From Listeria rocourtiae FSL F6-920 (lineage in GTDB: Bacteria; Bacillota; Bacilli; Lactobacillales; Listeriaceae): a stretch of DNA of 64,000 bases. Made by a program: the position numbers and the translations under genes. The stretch lies in the NCBI RefSeq assembly GCF_000525975.1, contig NZ_AODK01000006.1, positions 124,001-188,000 on the forward strand. The letters run 5' to 3'. Positions 40,446 to 49,212 of this stretch are shown in pieces (within the stretch, counting starts at the first letter, position 1; every line of letters starts with the position of its first letter). The notes below the pieces were generated by a model. It did no database searches. It saw nothing but the letters and a program-made list of their open reading frames with translations, and was not told the origin of the DNA.

Positions 40446-40482
40446 CTGAACCTCTTGAGGTAGTTTTCAGGAGGTTTTTTGT
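40446..40482 (+). terminator. terminator of glpD
   Basis: AACCTC pairs with GAGGTT around about 18 nt; then six T. Confidence 0.65.
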
Positions 40483-40606
40483 TATGTTTGAATCTAAAAT
40501 GACTGTTTATATAGGAAAGCTGTTTAAAAAGTAGTAAAATGATGAAGTAATTTATTATACATAGCATTGCAACCAAAAGTCGATGCTTATTGAAGGAGAT
40601 GTTTAC

Positions 40607-41035
40607 ATGCCAACTGTTGTGACGTTTATAAATGAACATGCAGAGGAAGTTGTGAATTATTGGATCAGCACCTATTATGTGAATTCTGATGAATACCAAT
40701 TAAGGAGACATGATCCTAGTTACATGGAAGCGCATCGGCATGAAACAATTGCGCTCTTGAAGCAAGCTCTAATGAACGAAAGTAGTATCGCTCCTAATGC
40801 CAAAAATATGGGTGAGGACAGGTTTGATATGCGAACGAGTTTCAAGGATGCTCTTACAAATCATATGAGTTTTTACAGGGCGATTAATGAGTTTCTAATT
40901 ATCCATTACAAGAAGCGAACGCTCATTTGTACAGAAGAAGAGATTTTTGATATACTACTAAAATTCCGAGAATACGAAGCCACTTCATTAGGTGAACTTT
41001 TTGCTGGTTACACATCAAAAGAAGTTATTCGCTAA
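40607..41035 (+). CDS. hypothetical helical protein, possibly RsbRD N-terminal-like
   Basis: A 142-aa soluble, all-helical protein starting MPTVVTFINEHAEEVVNYWI after AAGGAGA. It has features (a stretch of the type FIxxHxEEVVxxWI at the N terminus) that recall the RsbRD_N globin-like domain found in stressosome co-antagonists and some kinases, but no STAS domain follows. The resemblance is weak and from memory. The tail is EYEATSLGELFAGYTSKEVI. It lies between glpD and miaA, where L. monocytogenes has no gene I can recall, so it may be lineage-specific. Frame intact. Confidence 0.5.
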   Translation: MPTVVTFINEHAEEVVNYWISTYYVNSDEYQLRRHDPSYMEAHRHETIALLKQALMNESSIAPNAKNMGEDRFDMRTSFKDALTNHMSFYRAINEFLIIHYKKRTLICTEEEIFDILLKFREYEATSLGELFAGYTSKEVIR

Positions 41036-41137
41036 AGGGAATGAAAAAACATCGCTTGGTTATGCAGTTGATGTTCCTAAATAGTGACCGCTGAGACAGT
41101 TTGATGGTACAATGGAGATATGGAAGGGGAGATTTTT

Positions 41138-42064
41138 TTGAGCAAAATTCCCGTAATTGTGATTGTTGGCCCTACTGCGGTAGGGAAAACAGCGCTCGGC
41201 ATTGACGTGGCGCAAAAATTTAAGGGCGAGATTATCAGCGGCGATTCCATGCAAGTTTATCGGGGGCTCGATATTGGCACGGCAAAAGTGACGAATGAGG
41301 AAATGGCTGGTATTCCGCATTATTTGATCGATATTCGTGAGCCTGCCGAGCCGTATGATGCGTCTGAATTTAAAAATGAAACACATAGATTAATACGCCA
41401 AATCTGGAAAGCGGGAAAGTTACCGTTTATTGTTGGTGGGACGGGGCTTTATATACAGTCGGTTCTCTACAATTATGCTTTTTCAGAAGTAGCTAGTGAC
41501 GAAGCTTATCGTGATTCTTTAGCTGGGGAGTCAGGAGAGTCACTGTTGGAGGAACTTCGCAAAGTAGATCCCGAGAGTGCTATGAAATTACATGCAAACA
41601 ACCCGCGACGCATTATCCGAGCATTAGAAGTAAACCATTTGTCGGGCAAAAAATTTTCTGAGTTGCAAAATCAAGAGCAACAAGCAAGTGAATTTAATCC
41701 ACTGCTAATTGGCTTGGATAGGGAACGCGCGGAACTTTACGAACGAATAAATTTGCGGGTGGACATCATGATAAAACAAGGCTTATTGGAGGAAGCGCGT
41801 ACTTTTTACGATTCGGGTGTGCGTGATGTACCGGCAGCTCGAGGGATTGGTTACAAAGAGCTGTTTACATATTTTGATGGAGATATGTCATTAGATGAGT
41901 CTGTAGAACTACTTAAGCGCAATTCTAGGCGTTTTGCTAAGCGACAATTGACCTGGTTTCGCAATCGTTTAGATGTCCAATGGTATAATGCGGACGAAGC
42001 GGGGCTAGAGAATAAAATCGTGCATGAGATTAAGCAGTTTCTAAAGGCGAATCGTGTGTTTTAA
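41138..42064 (+). CDS. miaA: tRNA dimethylallyltransferase MiaA
   Basis: Transfers a dimethylallyl group to N6 of A37 in tRNAs that read UNN codons. The 308-aa protein has the P-loop VIVGPTAVGKTALGID (about residues 7-22), SGDSMQVYRGLDIGTAKVT, GGTGLYIQSVLYNY and a C-terminal RQLTWFRNRLDVQWYN tRNA-binding block. The start is TTG 41138 after GAAGGGGAG; the ATG six codons earlier overlaps that site. It is first in the miaA-hfq-hflX order shared by many bacteria. Frame intact. Confidence 0.96.
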   Translation: MSKIPVIVIVGPTAVGKTALGIDVAQKFKGEIISGDSMQVYRGLDIGTAKVTNEEMAGIPHYLIDIREPAEPYDASEFKNETHRLIRQIWKAGKLPFIVGGTGLYIQSVLYNYAFSEVASDEAYRDSLAGESGESLLEELRKVDPESAMKLHANNPRRIIRALEVNHLSGKKFSELQNQEQQASEFNPLLIGLDRERAELYERINLRVDIMIKQGLLEEARTFYDSGVRDVPAARGIGYKELFTYFDGDMSLDESVELLKRNSRRFAKRQLTWFRNRLDVQWYNADEAGLENKIVHEIKQFLKANRVF

Positions 42065-42126
42065 TTCCTTATAAAAAGGGTATTTGAAATTAGCAGAGAA
42101 AAACATTCTTCTTTTTGGAATGTCAT

Positions 42127-42155
42127 TTGTAGTTTTTGTACATTTCGTATAGAAT
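42127..42155 (+). promoter_or_regulatory. promoter of hfq
   Basis: TTGTAG at 42127-42132, 17-bp spacer, TAGAAT at 42150-42155, followed by TAGGAGCG ribosome site of hfq. Confidence 0.45.
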
Positions 42156-42195
42156 GAAGATAACTGAAAAAGATAGAGAATAGGAGCGATTCGAT

Positions 42196-42429
42196 ATGAA
42201 ACAAGGTGGGCAAGGGTTACAGGATCATTATTTAAATCAATTGAGGAAAGAGAAAATTTTGGCAACTGTCTTTTTAACAAATGGATTCCAGCTACGTGGC
42301 CGGGTTATTAGTTTTGATAACTTCACGGTTTTGTTAGATGTAGATGGTAAGCAACAACTTGTATTTAAACATGCGATTTCTACGTTTTCTCCACAAAAGA
42401 ATGTGGCTTTGAAATCGGATGATGAATAG
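42196..42429 (+). CDS. hfq: RNA chaperone Hfq
   Basis: Hexameric Sm-like protein that helps small RNAs pair with targets. The 77-aa protein has Sm1 ([20 protein letters not shown], about 24-43) and Sm2 ([10 protein letters not shown], about 56-65) motifs with the usual Hfq KH residues. It lacks a long C-terminal tail, as in Listeria. An AGGAGCG site precedes ATG. The following hairpin ends the transcript before hflX. In Listeria Hfq binds several sRNAs, making the tRNA-like RNA and other RNAs in this window possible partners, which is speculation. Confidence 0.97.
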   Translation: MKQGGQGLQDHYLNQLRKEKILATVFLTNGFQLRGRVISFDNFTVLLDVDGKQQLVFKHAISTFSPQKNVALKSDDE

Positions 42430-42447
42430 GTAACTTGTGTTTTAAAA

Positions 42448-42499
42448 GCGAAAGCCGAATGTTTTGTGCCAAATACGCGGTGCAAGCATTCGGTTTTTT
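42448..42499 (+). terminator. terminator of hfq
   Basis: AAGCCGAATG pairs with CATTCGG-type 3' arm (GCATTCGGTT) and then six T. Confidence 0.8.
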
Positions 42500-42558
42500 C
42501 GTGGCTTACCAACTTTCTTTGTAGCGCTATTTATGCTACGATTGACTTTGGAGAAACG

Positions 42559-43785
42559 ATGGGAGTGCAGATGATGGTAGAAAGAGCGATCTTAGTTGGC
42601 TGTGAATTACCGAAACAGACAGAGGAACATTTTTACTACTCCATGTTAGAATTGGGTAGTTTAGCGAAAACAGCGCAAGCAGAAGTTGTCGGAGAAGTAA
42701 CTCAAAAACGAGAACGGGTGCATCCAGCTACTTTTGTTGGGTCTGGGAAAATAGAAGAGATTGCAGCTTTTGTCGCAGAAATGGAAGTCGACATAGTGTT
42801 GTTTAATAGTGAGTTAAGTGCGACACAGGTTCGGAATATTTCTAAAATTGTCGATGCGCGGATACTTGATCGGACGCAATTAATTTTAGACATTTTTGCA
42901 ATGCGTGCAAAAACTCGAGAAGGGAAATTACAGGTAGCGTTTGCGCAATACCAATATTTGTTACCAAGGTTAAGTGGACAAGGGGCTTCGTTGTCACGCC
43001 TTGGTGGAGGCATTGGAACACGTGGGCCGGGAGAAACGAAACTAGAGATGGATCGGCGTCATATCAGGCAGAAGATGGTGGATATTAAGGAACAGTTGGA
43101 TACAGTAGTGAAGCATCGTGAACGGATGACGGCAAGGCGGAATGATCAAGCTATTTTTAGATTCGGTTTGATTGGCTATACGAATGCAGGAAAATCGACC
43201 CTTTTTAATCGGTTGAGTGATGCTAAGACGCTAGAAGAGAACCAGTTGTTTGCGACGCTTGATCCGACAACGAGAAAGTTGGTTTTTTCAGAAGGATATA
43301 CAGCTCTTTTGACAGATACAGTTGGTTTCATACAAGACTTACCTACAACGGTTATCGCAGCATTTCGTTCGACGCTTGAGGAAACGGCGAATGTGGATGT
43401 TCTTTTGCATGTGGTTGACAGCTCTAATCCGGATTATGTGCAGCATGAAAAAACGGTTTTGAAATTGTTGGAGGAATTGGATATGCAGCATATTCCAATT
43501 TTGACAGTATATAATAAAAAAGATCAGCAGTTACCTTATTTTATACCCACACAGCCGAATTATGTCGAAGTGAGTGCTTTGGAAGAATATTCGCAGTACT
43601 TTTTGATGGAGAAAATGTTGTGGGAAATTAAGCAACTGTGGCAACCTTATGTGGCTAGTATCCCAGCGAGTGACGGAAGAATGTTACATAAATATAAGCG
43701 GGAAACGGTCGTCATTGAGGAAATATTTGATGAAAAAGCAGAAAGCTATCAATTAAAAGGCTATCAAGCACGAAAGGAAAAATAA
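42559..43785 (+). CDS. hflX: GTPase HflX
   Basis: Ribosome-associated GTPase that splits stalled 70S ribosomes after stress. The product of about 408 aa has the HflX N-domain, the glycine-rich linker LSRLGGGIGTRGPGETKLEM (about residues 150-170), a coiled coil and the G domain with G1 GYTNAGKST, G3 DTVGFIQDLP and G4 NKKD. The start is either ATG 42559 or the ATG pair at 42571/42574; GGAG sites precede both. It follows hfq after a terminator and runs into ynbB with one base between stop and start, the hflX-ynbB-glnRA order of B. subtilis. Confidence 0.94.
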   Translation: MGVQMMVERAILVGCELPKQTEEHFYYSMLELGSLAKTAQAEVVGEVTQKRERVHPATFVGSGKIEEIAAFVAEMEVDIVLFNSELSATQVRNISKIVDARILDRTQLILDIFAMRAKTREGKLQVAFAQYQYLLPRLSGQGASLSRLGGGIGTRGPGETKLEMDRRHIRQKMVDIKEQLDTVVKHRERMTARRNDQAIFRFGLIGYTNAGKSTLFNRLSDAKTLEENQLFATLDPTTRKLVFSEGYTALLTDTVGFIQDLPTTVIAAFRSTLEETANVDVLLHVVDSSNPDYVQHEKTVLKLLEELDMQHIPILTVYNKKDQQLPYFIPTQPNYVEVSALEEYSQYFLMEKMLWEIKQLWQPYVASIPASDGRMLHKYKRETVVIEEIFDEKAESYQLKGYQARKEK

Positions 43786-43786
43786 G

Positions 43787-45082
43787 ATGACAGCATTTTT
43801 TGAGCAAATACCAGCAGAATTACGCAAATTAGCCAATGTTGTGGAGGACGAGTTGCGTTCTTTGCAACAGGAAACAGAAAATATTGCGGAAGAAAACCAA
43901 TGGAAGGTTATGCAAGCTTTTCAGAAAAATCGAGTGAGTGATTTCCATTTCACCCCATCGACAGGTTACGGGTATGATGATGATGGCCGCGACACGCTAG
44001 AGCGGGTCTATGCAGACGTATTTAAAGCAGAGGCGGCGCTTGTTCGCCCTCAAATTATTTCAGGCACGCATGCCATTTCAACAGCTTTGTTTGGTGTGTT
44101 ACGACCAGGAGATGATTTGTTATACATTACTGGAGCACCATATGACACACTGGAAGAGATTGTTGGTATTCGTGGCTCCGGAAAAGGCTCGCTTAAAGAG
44201 TTTCAGATTGGTTATGACAAGGTACCATTAAAAACAGATGGTTCCGTTGATTTTGAATTGATACGTGCTAAAATAACACCTGCGACAAAAATGATTGGGA
44301 TTCAACGTTCTCGAGGTTATGCAGACCGCCCTTCATTTTCGATTGCGAAAATAAAAGAGATGATTGCCTTTATTCGTGAAATAAAGTCAGACATTCTTAT
44401 TTTTGTCGATAATTGTTATGGAGAGTTCGTGGAGATTTTAGAGCCAATTGAAGTAGGTGCGGATTTAATTGCGGGTTCATTGATAAAAAATCCAGGCGGT
44501 GGCTTGGCTAAAACGGGTGGATACATCGCTGGGAAGGCTGAATTGGTGGAGTTATGCGCTTATCGGTTAACCACTCCAGGGATTGGTGCAGAGGCGGGAG
44601 CTTCCTTGTATAGTTTGCTGGAAATGTATCAAGGTTTTTTCTTGGCTCCGCATGTTGTCTCCCAGGCAGTAAAAGGAGCGCGCTTTACTGCGGGTATACT
44701 GGATGCTTTTCAAATCGAAACTGACCCCGCTTGGAATGCGCCTCGGACTGACTTGATTCAAAGTGTTTCATTTCATGATAAGGAAAGAATGGTTGCCTTT
44801 GCGCAGGCAATTCAGGCGGCCTCTCCAATTAATGCACATGTTGTTCCAGAAGGGGCATATATGCCAGGATATGAAAATGACGTTATCATGGCAGCTGGAA
44901 CTTTTATTCAAGGTGCGAGCCTCGAGTTGACAGCGGATGGTCCTATTAGGGAGCCTTACCAACTGTATGTGCAAGGAGGGCTCACTTACGAACATATAAG
45001 AATAGCGGTTCTAGTAGCGATAAAGCGCCTTATAGATCAGAATCTTTTAATGCTATCAGAAATAACATCGAGATGTGAATAA
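43787..45082 (+). CDS. ynbB: PLP-dependent methionine gamma-lyase-like protein (YnbB, 'aluminium resistance')
   Basis: A 431-aa fold type I PLP enzyme annotated in databases as aluminium resistance or methionine gamma-lyase-family protein; its reaction is not established. PLP lysine lies in GSLIKNPGGGLAKTGGYIAG (about residues 229-248), an aspartate for the pyridine nitrogen in ILIFVDNCYGEF, and a substrate loop in STGYGYDDDGRDTLE. It follows hflX after one base and precedes the glnRA operon, as ynbB in B. subtilis. A terminator follows. Frame intact. Confidence 0.9.
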   Translation: MTAFFEQIPAELRKLANVVEDELRSLQQETENIAEENQWKVMQAFQKNRVSDFHFTPSTGYGYDDDGRDTLERVYADVFKAEAALVRPQIISGTHAISTALFGVLRPGDDLLYITGAPYDTLEEIVGIRGSGKGSLKEFQIGYDKVPLKTDGSVDFELIRAKITPATKMIGIQRSRGYADRPSFSIAKIKEMIAFIREIKSDILIFVDNCYGEFVEILEPIEVGADLIAGSLIKNPGGGLAKTGGYIAGKAELVELCAYRLTTPGIGAEAGASLYSLLEMYQGFFLAPHVVSQAVKGARFTAGILDAFQIETDPAWNAPRTDLIQSVSFHDKERMVAFAQAIQAASPINAHVVPEGAYMPGYENDVIMAAGTFIQGASLELTADGPIREPYQLYVQGGLTYEHIRIAVLVAIKRLIDQNLLMLSEITSRCE

Positions 45083-45084
45083 AT

Positions 45085-45125
45085 TCAAAAAACAGCGAAA
45101 ATATTTTTGCTGTTTTTTTGAATTT
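45085..45125 (+). terminator. terminator of ynbB
   Basis: AAAAAACAGC(G)AAAA/TTTTGCTGTTTTTT hairpin with a T-run. Confidence 0.8.
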
Positions 45126-45160
45126 AGCTCAAAGTCGTTGATATATAAGGTTTTTGAAAA

Positions 45161-45177
45161 TGTTAGATTATATGACA
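45161..45177 (+). promoter_or_regulatory. GlnR/TnrA box of the glnRA operon
   Basis: TGTTA-GATTATA-TGACA fits the consensus TGTNAN7TNACA without mismatch. It lies just upstream of the -35 of glnR, the position where GlnR represses in B. subtilis. Confidence 0.85.
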
Positions 45178-45182
45178 TATAT

Positions 45183-45211
45183 TTGACAAAAGATATACCA
45201 TACATTATAAT
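45183..45211 (+). promoter_or_regulatory. promoter of glnRA
   Basis: Perfect TTGACA at 45183-45188, 17-bp spacer, perfect TATAAT at 45206-45211. Confidence 0.85.
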
Positions 45212-45258
45212 GCAACTAACATATGAAAAATAAAGCGTTTTGGAAGGGGTAAATTGTC

Positions 45259-45627
45259 GTGAGTGAAAAAGAAATTAGAAGATCGATGCCTCTTTTCCCG
45301 ATAGGTCCTGTCATGAAACTAACAGATCTTACTGCGCGACAAATTCGTTATTATGAGGATCAAGGTTTGATTCATCCTGCGAGGAATCAAGGGAATCATC
45401 GGCTGTATTCACTACAAGACATCGATGTATTACTTGAGATTAAAGACTATTTGAACGACGGTCTGAATATTGCGGGAATTAAAAAAATGTACCAAATGAA
45501 ACAGGATGAGCAGAAGACTCCACTTACAGATGAAGACGTACGCAAAATTTTACGAAAAGAAATGCAACAAGCTGGTAGGTTCGTGAAACAAGATGCTTCC
45601 GGAAAGCAACAATTGCCAAGGTTTTGA
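45259..45627 (+). CDS. glnR: MerR-family nitrogen regulator GlnR
   Basis: Represses glnRA and other nitrogen genes when glutamine is in excess, sensing feedback-inhibited glutamine synthetase. The 122-aa protein has the MerR winged helix (MKLTDLTARQIRYYEDQGLI, about residues 19-38, then NHRLYSLQDIDVLLEIKDYL) and a C-terminal tail (GRFVKQDASGKQQLPRF) like the autoinhibitory end of GlnR. GTG start after GGAAGGGG. A consensus GlnR box lies in its own promoter. glnA follows after 57 bp. Frame intact. Confidence 0.97.
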   Translation: MSEKEIRRSMPLFPIGPVMKLTDLTARQIRYYEDQGLIHPARNQGNHRLYSLQDIDVLLEIKDYLNDGLNIAGIKKMYQMKQDEQKTPLTDEDVRKILRKEMQQAGRFVKQDASGKQQLPRF

Positions 45628-45684
45628 ACAAGATATTTACTTTTAAAAAGTTTATATAATATCAATTATTGGGAGGATTTAATT

Positions 45685-47019
45685 ATGACATCGTATACTA
45701 AAGAAGATATTTTTCGCTTCGCAGACGAACAAAATGTGAAATTCATCCGCTTGCAATTCACGGATATCCTAGGAATCATTAAGAACGTGGAAATTCCGGT
45801 AAGCCAGCTAGCCAAAGCTTTGGATAATAAAATGATGTTTGATGGCTCCTCCATTGAAGGTTTTGTGCGTATTGAAGAGTCTGATATGTATTTATTTCCG
45901 GATCTTGATACGTGGGTTGTCTTTCCTTGGACAGCTGAAAAAGGGAAAGTTGCGAGATTGATTTGCGATATTTACAATCCAGATGGAACAATTTTTGCGG
46001 GGGATCCTCGTGCTAACTTAAAACGTGTATTAGCTGAAATGCATGACTTAGGATTTACAGATTTTAACTTAGGACCAGAACCCGAATTTTTCCTTTTCAA
46101 ATTAGATGAAAAAGGAAAGCCTACACTAGAACTAAACGATAATGCAGGCTATTTTGATTTAGCACCAACTGATTTAGGCGAAAATTGTCGTCGTGATATT
46201 GTTTTAGAGTTGGAAGAGATGGGCTTTGAAATTGAAGCCAGTCATCATGAAGTAGCACCTGGTCAGCATGAAATTGATTTCAAATACGAGGATGCAGTCA
46301 CAGCGTGTGATAATATCCAAACATTCAAATTAGTCGTAAAAACAATTGCTCGTAAACATGGCTTACATGCTACGTTTATGCCAAAACCGTTATTTGGTGT
46401 TAATGGGTCGGGAATGCATTTCAATATGTCGCTATTTAATAAAGACGGGAATGCGTTCTTTGATGCAGATGGAGAGGAGCAACTGAGTCAGACGGCATAT
46501 CACTTCTTAGCTGGTATGATAAAACATGCAAAAGGTTATACAGCGGTAACAAATCCGACTGTGAATTCTTATAAGCGCCTAGTCCCTGGATACGAAGCGC
46601 CGTGCTACATTGCTTGGTCTGGTAAAAACCGTAGCCCACTTGTTCGAGTTCCGAGCTCGCGTGGTTTGAGTACACGGTTAGAACTACGCAGCGTTGATCC
46701 AGCGGCAAACCCATACTTAGCAATGGCTGTGCTACTTCGCGCCGGACTAGATGGTATCAAGAATGAGCTAACGCCACCAAAACCAGTGGATCGCAATATT
46801 TATGGCATGAATGAAGAGGAGCGCCATGCACATGGTATTTACGATCTTCCGGAGAGCTTAGCGCTTGCACTGAGAGAACTTACAAATGATGATATTATTG
46901 TCGATGGTTTGGGTGAGCATATTTTGGAGCATTTCGTAGAAGCGAAAACAATCGAATGCGACATGTTTAGAACCGCAGTTCACCAATGGGAACGAGATCA
47001 GTACATGGAAATATACTAA
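45685..47019 (+). CDS. glnA: glutamine synthetase type I
   Basis: ATP-dependent amidation of glutamate to glutamine; cytosolic dodecamer. The 444-aa protein has [20 protein letters not shown] (about residues 51-70), the ATP-binding [18 protein letters not shown] (about 233-250), the [20 protein letters not shown] block and the C-terminal catalytic arginine region [20 protein letters not shown]. It lacks the adenylylation site context of the beta type, as in Firmicute GSI-alpha, which interacts with GlnR. ATG after GGGAGGA. A long terminator follows. Frame intact. Confidence 0.98.
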   Translation: MTSYTKEDIFRFADEQNVKFIRLQFTDILGIIKNVEIPVSQLAKALDNKMMFDGSSIEGFVRIEESDMYLFPDLDTWVVFPWTAEKGKVARLICDIYNPDGTIFAGDPRANLKRVLAEMHDLGFTDFNLGPEPEFFLFKLDEKGKPTLELNDNAGYFDLAPTDLGENCRRDIVLELEEMGFEIEASHHEVAPGQHEIDFKYEDAVTACDNIQTFKLVVKTIARKHGLHATFMPKPLFGVNGSGMHFNMSLFNKDGNAFFDADGEEQLSQTAYHFLAGMIKHAKGYTAVTNPTVNSYKRLVPGYEAPCYIAWSGKNRSPLVRVPSSRGLSTRLELRSVDPAANPYLAMAVLLRAGLDGIKNELTPPKPVDRNIYGMNEEERHAHGIYDLPESLALALRELTNDDIIVDGLGEHILEHFVEAKTIECDMFRTAVHQWERDQYMEIY

Positions 47020-47065
47020 ATATTTCTACTCCAATAAAGAGACTAAAATTCTGTAAGATATAGAA

Positions 47066-47130
47066 AAGCAGGAATCTTGTATAGAGCCATTTATGAAGAT
47101 GGCATATACAAGATCCCTGCTTATTTTATT
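47066..47130. terminator. strong bidirectional terminator between glnA and lexA
   Basis: AAGCAGG-a-ATCTTGTATA pairs with TATACAAGAT-c-CCTGCTT, with inner GCCAT/ATGGC; T-rich on both sides. Confidence 0.9.
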
Positions 47131-47161
47131 TTTGAAATCCTTGTTTCTGTTACTTCTATGG

Positions 47162-47776
47162 CTAACGAATATCACGATACAGGCCGATAACTTTGCCTAA
47201 AATAGAAACATTTCTTAGGCGAATAGGCTCTAAAGCATCGTTTTCTGGTTGCAGACGGAAATGGCTAGCTTCTCTAAAAAATCTTTTACAAGTAGCTTCA
47301 TTGTCATCTGTCATTGCTACAACGATATCTCCGTTATTAGCGGAATTTTGTTGTCTTACAATCACTTTGTCGCCGTTCAAAATACCAGCGTTAATCATAC
47401 TCTCGCCATCAATTTCTAACATGAAAATTTCTGTTTCGCCATTAGCCATATATTCAGGTAAAGGAAAATATTCATCGATATTCTCAACGGCTGTAATAGG
47501 TACACCCGCAGTTACTTTACCGATAATAGGAATATTGATAACGTTTGGAGCTACCATCTCGTCTTCTAACGATAGGATTTCGATAGCTCTAGGTTTTGTA
47601 GGGTCTCTGCGAATGAGTCCTTTTCCTTCGAGTCGTGCTAGGTGTCCATGGACTGTAGAGCTAGAGGCTAAACCAACTGCTTCACCGATTTCACGCACGG
47701 AAGGTGGATATCCCTTATCTTTTACTTCAGACTTAATGAAGTCATAAATATCTTGTTGTCGTTTTGATAGTTTCAT
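47162..47776 (-). CDS. lexA: SOS repressor LexA
   Basis: Represses SOS genes; self-cleaves with RecA after DNA damage. The 204-aa protein has the winged helix [20 protein letters not shown] and [20 protein letters not shown] (about residues 23-42), the Ala-Gly cleavage site in [14 protein letters not shown], the catalytic serine in [12 protein letters not shown] and lysine in [13 protein letters not shown]-type region. The start ATG 47774-47776 has GGGGTG seven bases upstream. Three LexA boxes lie between lexA and divergent yneA. Frame intact. Confidence 0.98.
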   Translation of the reverse strand: MKLSKRQQDIYDFIKSEVKDKGYPPSVREIGEAVGLASSSTVHGHLARLEGKGLIRRDPTKPRAIEILSLEDEMVAPNVINIPIIGKVTAGVPITAVENIDEYFPLPEYMANGETEIFMLEIDGESMINAGILNGDKVIVRQQNSANNGDIVVAMTDDNEATCKRFFREASHFRLQPENDALEPIRLRNVSILGKVIGLYRDIR

Positions 47777-47846
47777 TTGTTTCACCCCGTTCACTCTTTC
47801 ATTACTTCTTTATTAAACCCAGTATATCAAAGATTTTTTGGATATG

Positions 47847-47921
47847 CAAACAATTGTTCGTTTTTTTATTGACACATCAGAACGAGTGTTCTATAATAAT
47901 AAAAAAGCGAACATATATTCT
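47847..47921. promoter_or_regulatory. three LexA (SOS) boxes in the lexA-yneA region
   Basis: Matches to CGAAC-N4-GTTCG-type boxes: CAAACAATTGTTCG at 47847-47860, AGAACGAGTGTTCT at 47879-47892 and CGAACATATATTCT at 47908-47921. The second lies in the spacer of the yneA promoter. Autorepression of lexA and damage induction of yneA follow from this. Confidence 0.85.
47869..47897 (+). promoter_or_regulatory. promoter of yneA
   Basis: Perfect TTGACA at 47869-47874, 17-bp spacer containing a LexA box, perfect TATAAT at 47892-47897. Confidence 0.85.
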
Positions 47922-47936
47922 TTGGGAGGGATAAAG

Positions 47937-48266
47937 ATGACTTTGAAAACTATTTGGGATCGATATTACATTGCAATTATATTTATTATTACATGTTTTA
48001 TTTTGGGATTAGTGTTAATGGTAGTGACAGTGAATCAAGCAAGTTCAGAATACAATGAGGTGAGCGTTGCAAGCGGGGATTCTATTTGGAGTCTAGCAGA
48101 GGAGTATGCTGGTGACTACAAGATGAGTAAGCAGGATTTTGTATCGTGGGTAGAGAAAGAGAATCAAATTATAAATGGGAAGCTGATTGCTGGTGAGACA
48201 ATTACGATTCCAATAAAAAAAGGTACTGAGAATATAGATCGTTCTATTCAGTTAGCGAATGAATAA
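47937..48266 (+). CDS. yneA: SOS-induced cell division inhibitor YneA
   Basis: Blocks septation during the SOS response. The 109-aa protein has one N-terminal membrane helix (YIAIIFIITCFILGLVLMVV, about residues 11-30) and a C-terminal extracellular LysM-like domain (VASGDSIWSLAEEYAG, then LIAGETITIPIK). ATG 47937 after GGGAGGG. Divergent from lexA and preceded by two to three LexA boxes and a strong promoter, so tightly SOS-controlled. Frame intact. In B. subtilis and L. monocytogenes the next gene is ynzC; here mscL intervenes. Confidence 0.95.
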   Translation: MTLKTIWDRYYIAIIFIITCFILGLVLMVVTVNQASSEYNEVSVASGDSIWSLAEEYAGDYKMSKQDFVSWVEKENQIINGKLIAGETITIPIKKGTENIDRSIQLANE

Positions 48267-48340
48267 TAGGGCACAATACTTTAAAAATCTCTTGTTTTAT
48301 TGTAGAATAGGCGTTGATTAAGAATGAAAGAGGTTTTTCG

Positions 48341-48796
48341 ATGTTGAAAGATTTTAAAGTATTTATTTCGAAAGGTAATGCATTAGGCATGGCAATTGGG
48401 ATTGTCATTGGTGCTGCATTTACAAGTATTGTTAACTCGCTTGTGAATGATATTATTATGCCTCCACTAGGCTTGCTAATTGGGAATGTTGATTTTGCTA
48501 ACTTGTTTGTCAGTTTAAATGGAGTGCATTATGACACTTTAAAAGCCGCGCAAGCAGCAGGAGCCCCAACCATTAATTATGGGTTATTTATCAATAATAT
48601 TATTAGTTTTTTTATTATTGCTTTCTCGGTGTTTCTAATTATTAAGATGGTGACCAAGTACATACCACTGGAACCAAAGAAACCTGCTACGAAAGAATGC
48701 CCTTATTGTTTGTCGGCTATCCCAGAGAAAGCCAAGAAATGTTCACAATGTACATCGGATTTATCTCAAAATGGAGAGACTGGATTATCGGAATAA
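48341..48796 (+). CDS. mscL: large-conductance mechanosensitive channel MscL with C-terminal zinc ribbon
   Basis: Pressure-release channel of the membrane. The 151-aa protein has the N-terminal amphipathic helix (MLKDFKVFISKGNALGMAIG), pore helix TM1 (GIVIGAAFTSIVNSLVNDII), the periplasmic loop, TM2 (NNIISFFIIAFSVFLIIKMV) and after it, instead of a simple coiled coil, a four-cysteine ribbon ECPYCLSAIPEKAKKCSQC (about residues 121-139). Such a ribbon is known in some Firmicute MscL annotations. ATG 48341 follows GAAAGAGG. It lies between yneA and ynzC, which is not where I recall mscL in L. monocytogenes. Frame intact. Confidence 0.93.
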   Translation: MLKDFKVFISKGNALGMAIGIVIGAAFTSIVNSLVNDIIMPPLGLLIGNVDFANLFVSLNGVHYDTLKAAQAAGAPTINYGLFINNIISFFIIAFSVFLIIKMVTKYIPLEPKKPATKECPYCLSAIPEKAKKCSQCTSDLSQNGETGLSE

Positions 48797-48814
48797 TATA
48801 AATGGAGGAGAATA

Positions 48815-49048
48815 ATGTTAGAAAAGGCTAAAATAGACCGTATTAATGAATTATCACATAAGAAAAAAGCAGGCACAATAACCGTGGATGAGAAATTAGA
48901 ACAAGAAGTTTTGCGTCAAGAATATATTAAATCGTTCCGGAATCAAGTGCGCAGTACGATTGAACATACTACTTTTATTGATCCAAATGGCGACGATGTT
49001 ACGCCTGATAAAATAAAACGTATACGTGATGAGAGAAAAAAACTATGA
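48815..49048 (+). CDS. ynzC: DUF896 protein YnzC
   Basis: A 77-aa DUF896-family protein: [20 protein letters not shown] (about residues 8-27) then [20 protein letters not shown] and a C-terminal [20 protein letters not shown]. The family has a small helical fold; B. subtilis YnzC belongs to the SOS operon yneA-yneB-ynzC and its role is not established. ATG after GGAGG. It follows mscL by 18 bp, so it may still be cotranscribed from the LexA-controlled promoter. Frame intact. Confidence 0.93.
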   Translation: MLEKAKIDRINELSHKKKAGTITVDEKLEQEVLRQEYIKSFRNQVRSTIEHTTFIDPNGDDVTPDKIKRIRDERKKL

Positions 49049-49093
49049 AGAAAATGGGGGAGATAGGTACATCTCTCCTTTTGTTTATTTTTA

Positions 49094-49133
49094 ATCGAAC
49101 ATTAATAATCATTTAAATACATTATCGAACATT
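49094..49133 (+). repeat. direct repeat ATCGAACATT x2
   Basis: ATCGAACATT at 49094-49103 and 49124-49133, 30 bp apart (about three helix turns), just upstream of the tkt promoter. GAAC is shared with LexA half sites, but no second half is present. Confidence 0.4.
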
Positions 49134-49147
49134 TAAGTGTATTTTAG

Positions 49148-49176
49148 TTGAGAAATATTTGAGAAAAGCTTATGAT
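49148..49176 (+). promoter_or_regulatory. promoter of tkt
   Basis: TTGAGA at 49148-49153, 17-bp spacer, TATGAT at 49171-49176. Confidence 0.5.
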
Positions 49177-49212
49177 GTATAGTAGTAACTAAAACAAGAG
49201 AGGATGTTTCAT

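Noticed and set aside
47193-47747. 184-aa plus-strand frame opposite lexA
   Set aside because: Long but exactly antisense to lexA, hydrophobic low-complexity translation and no start signal.
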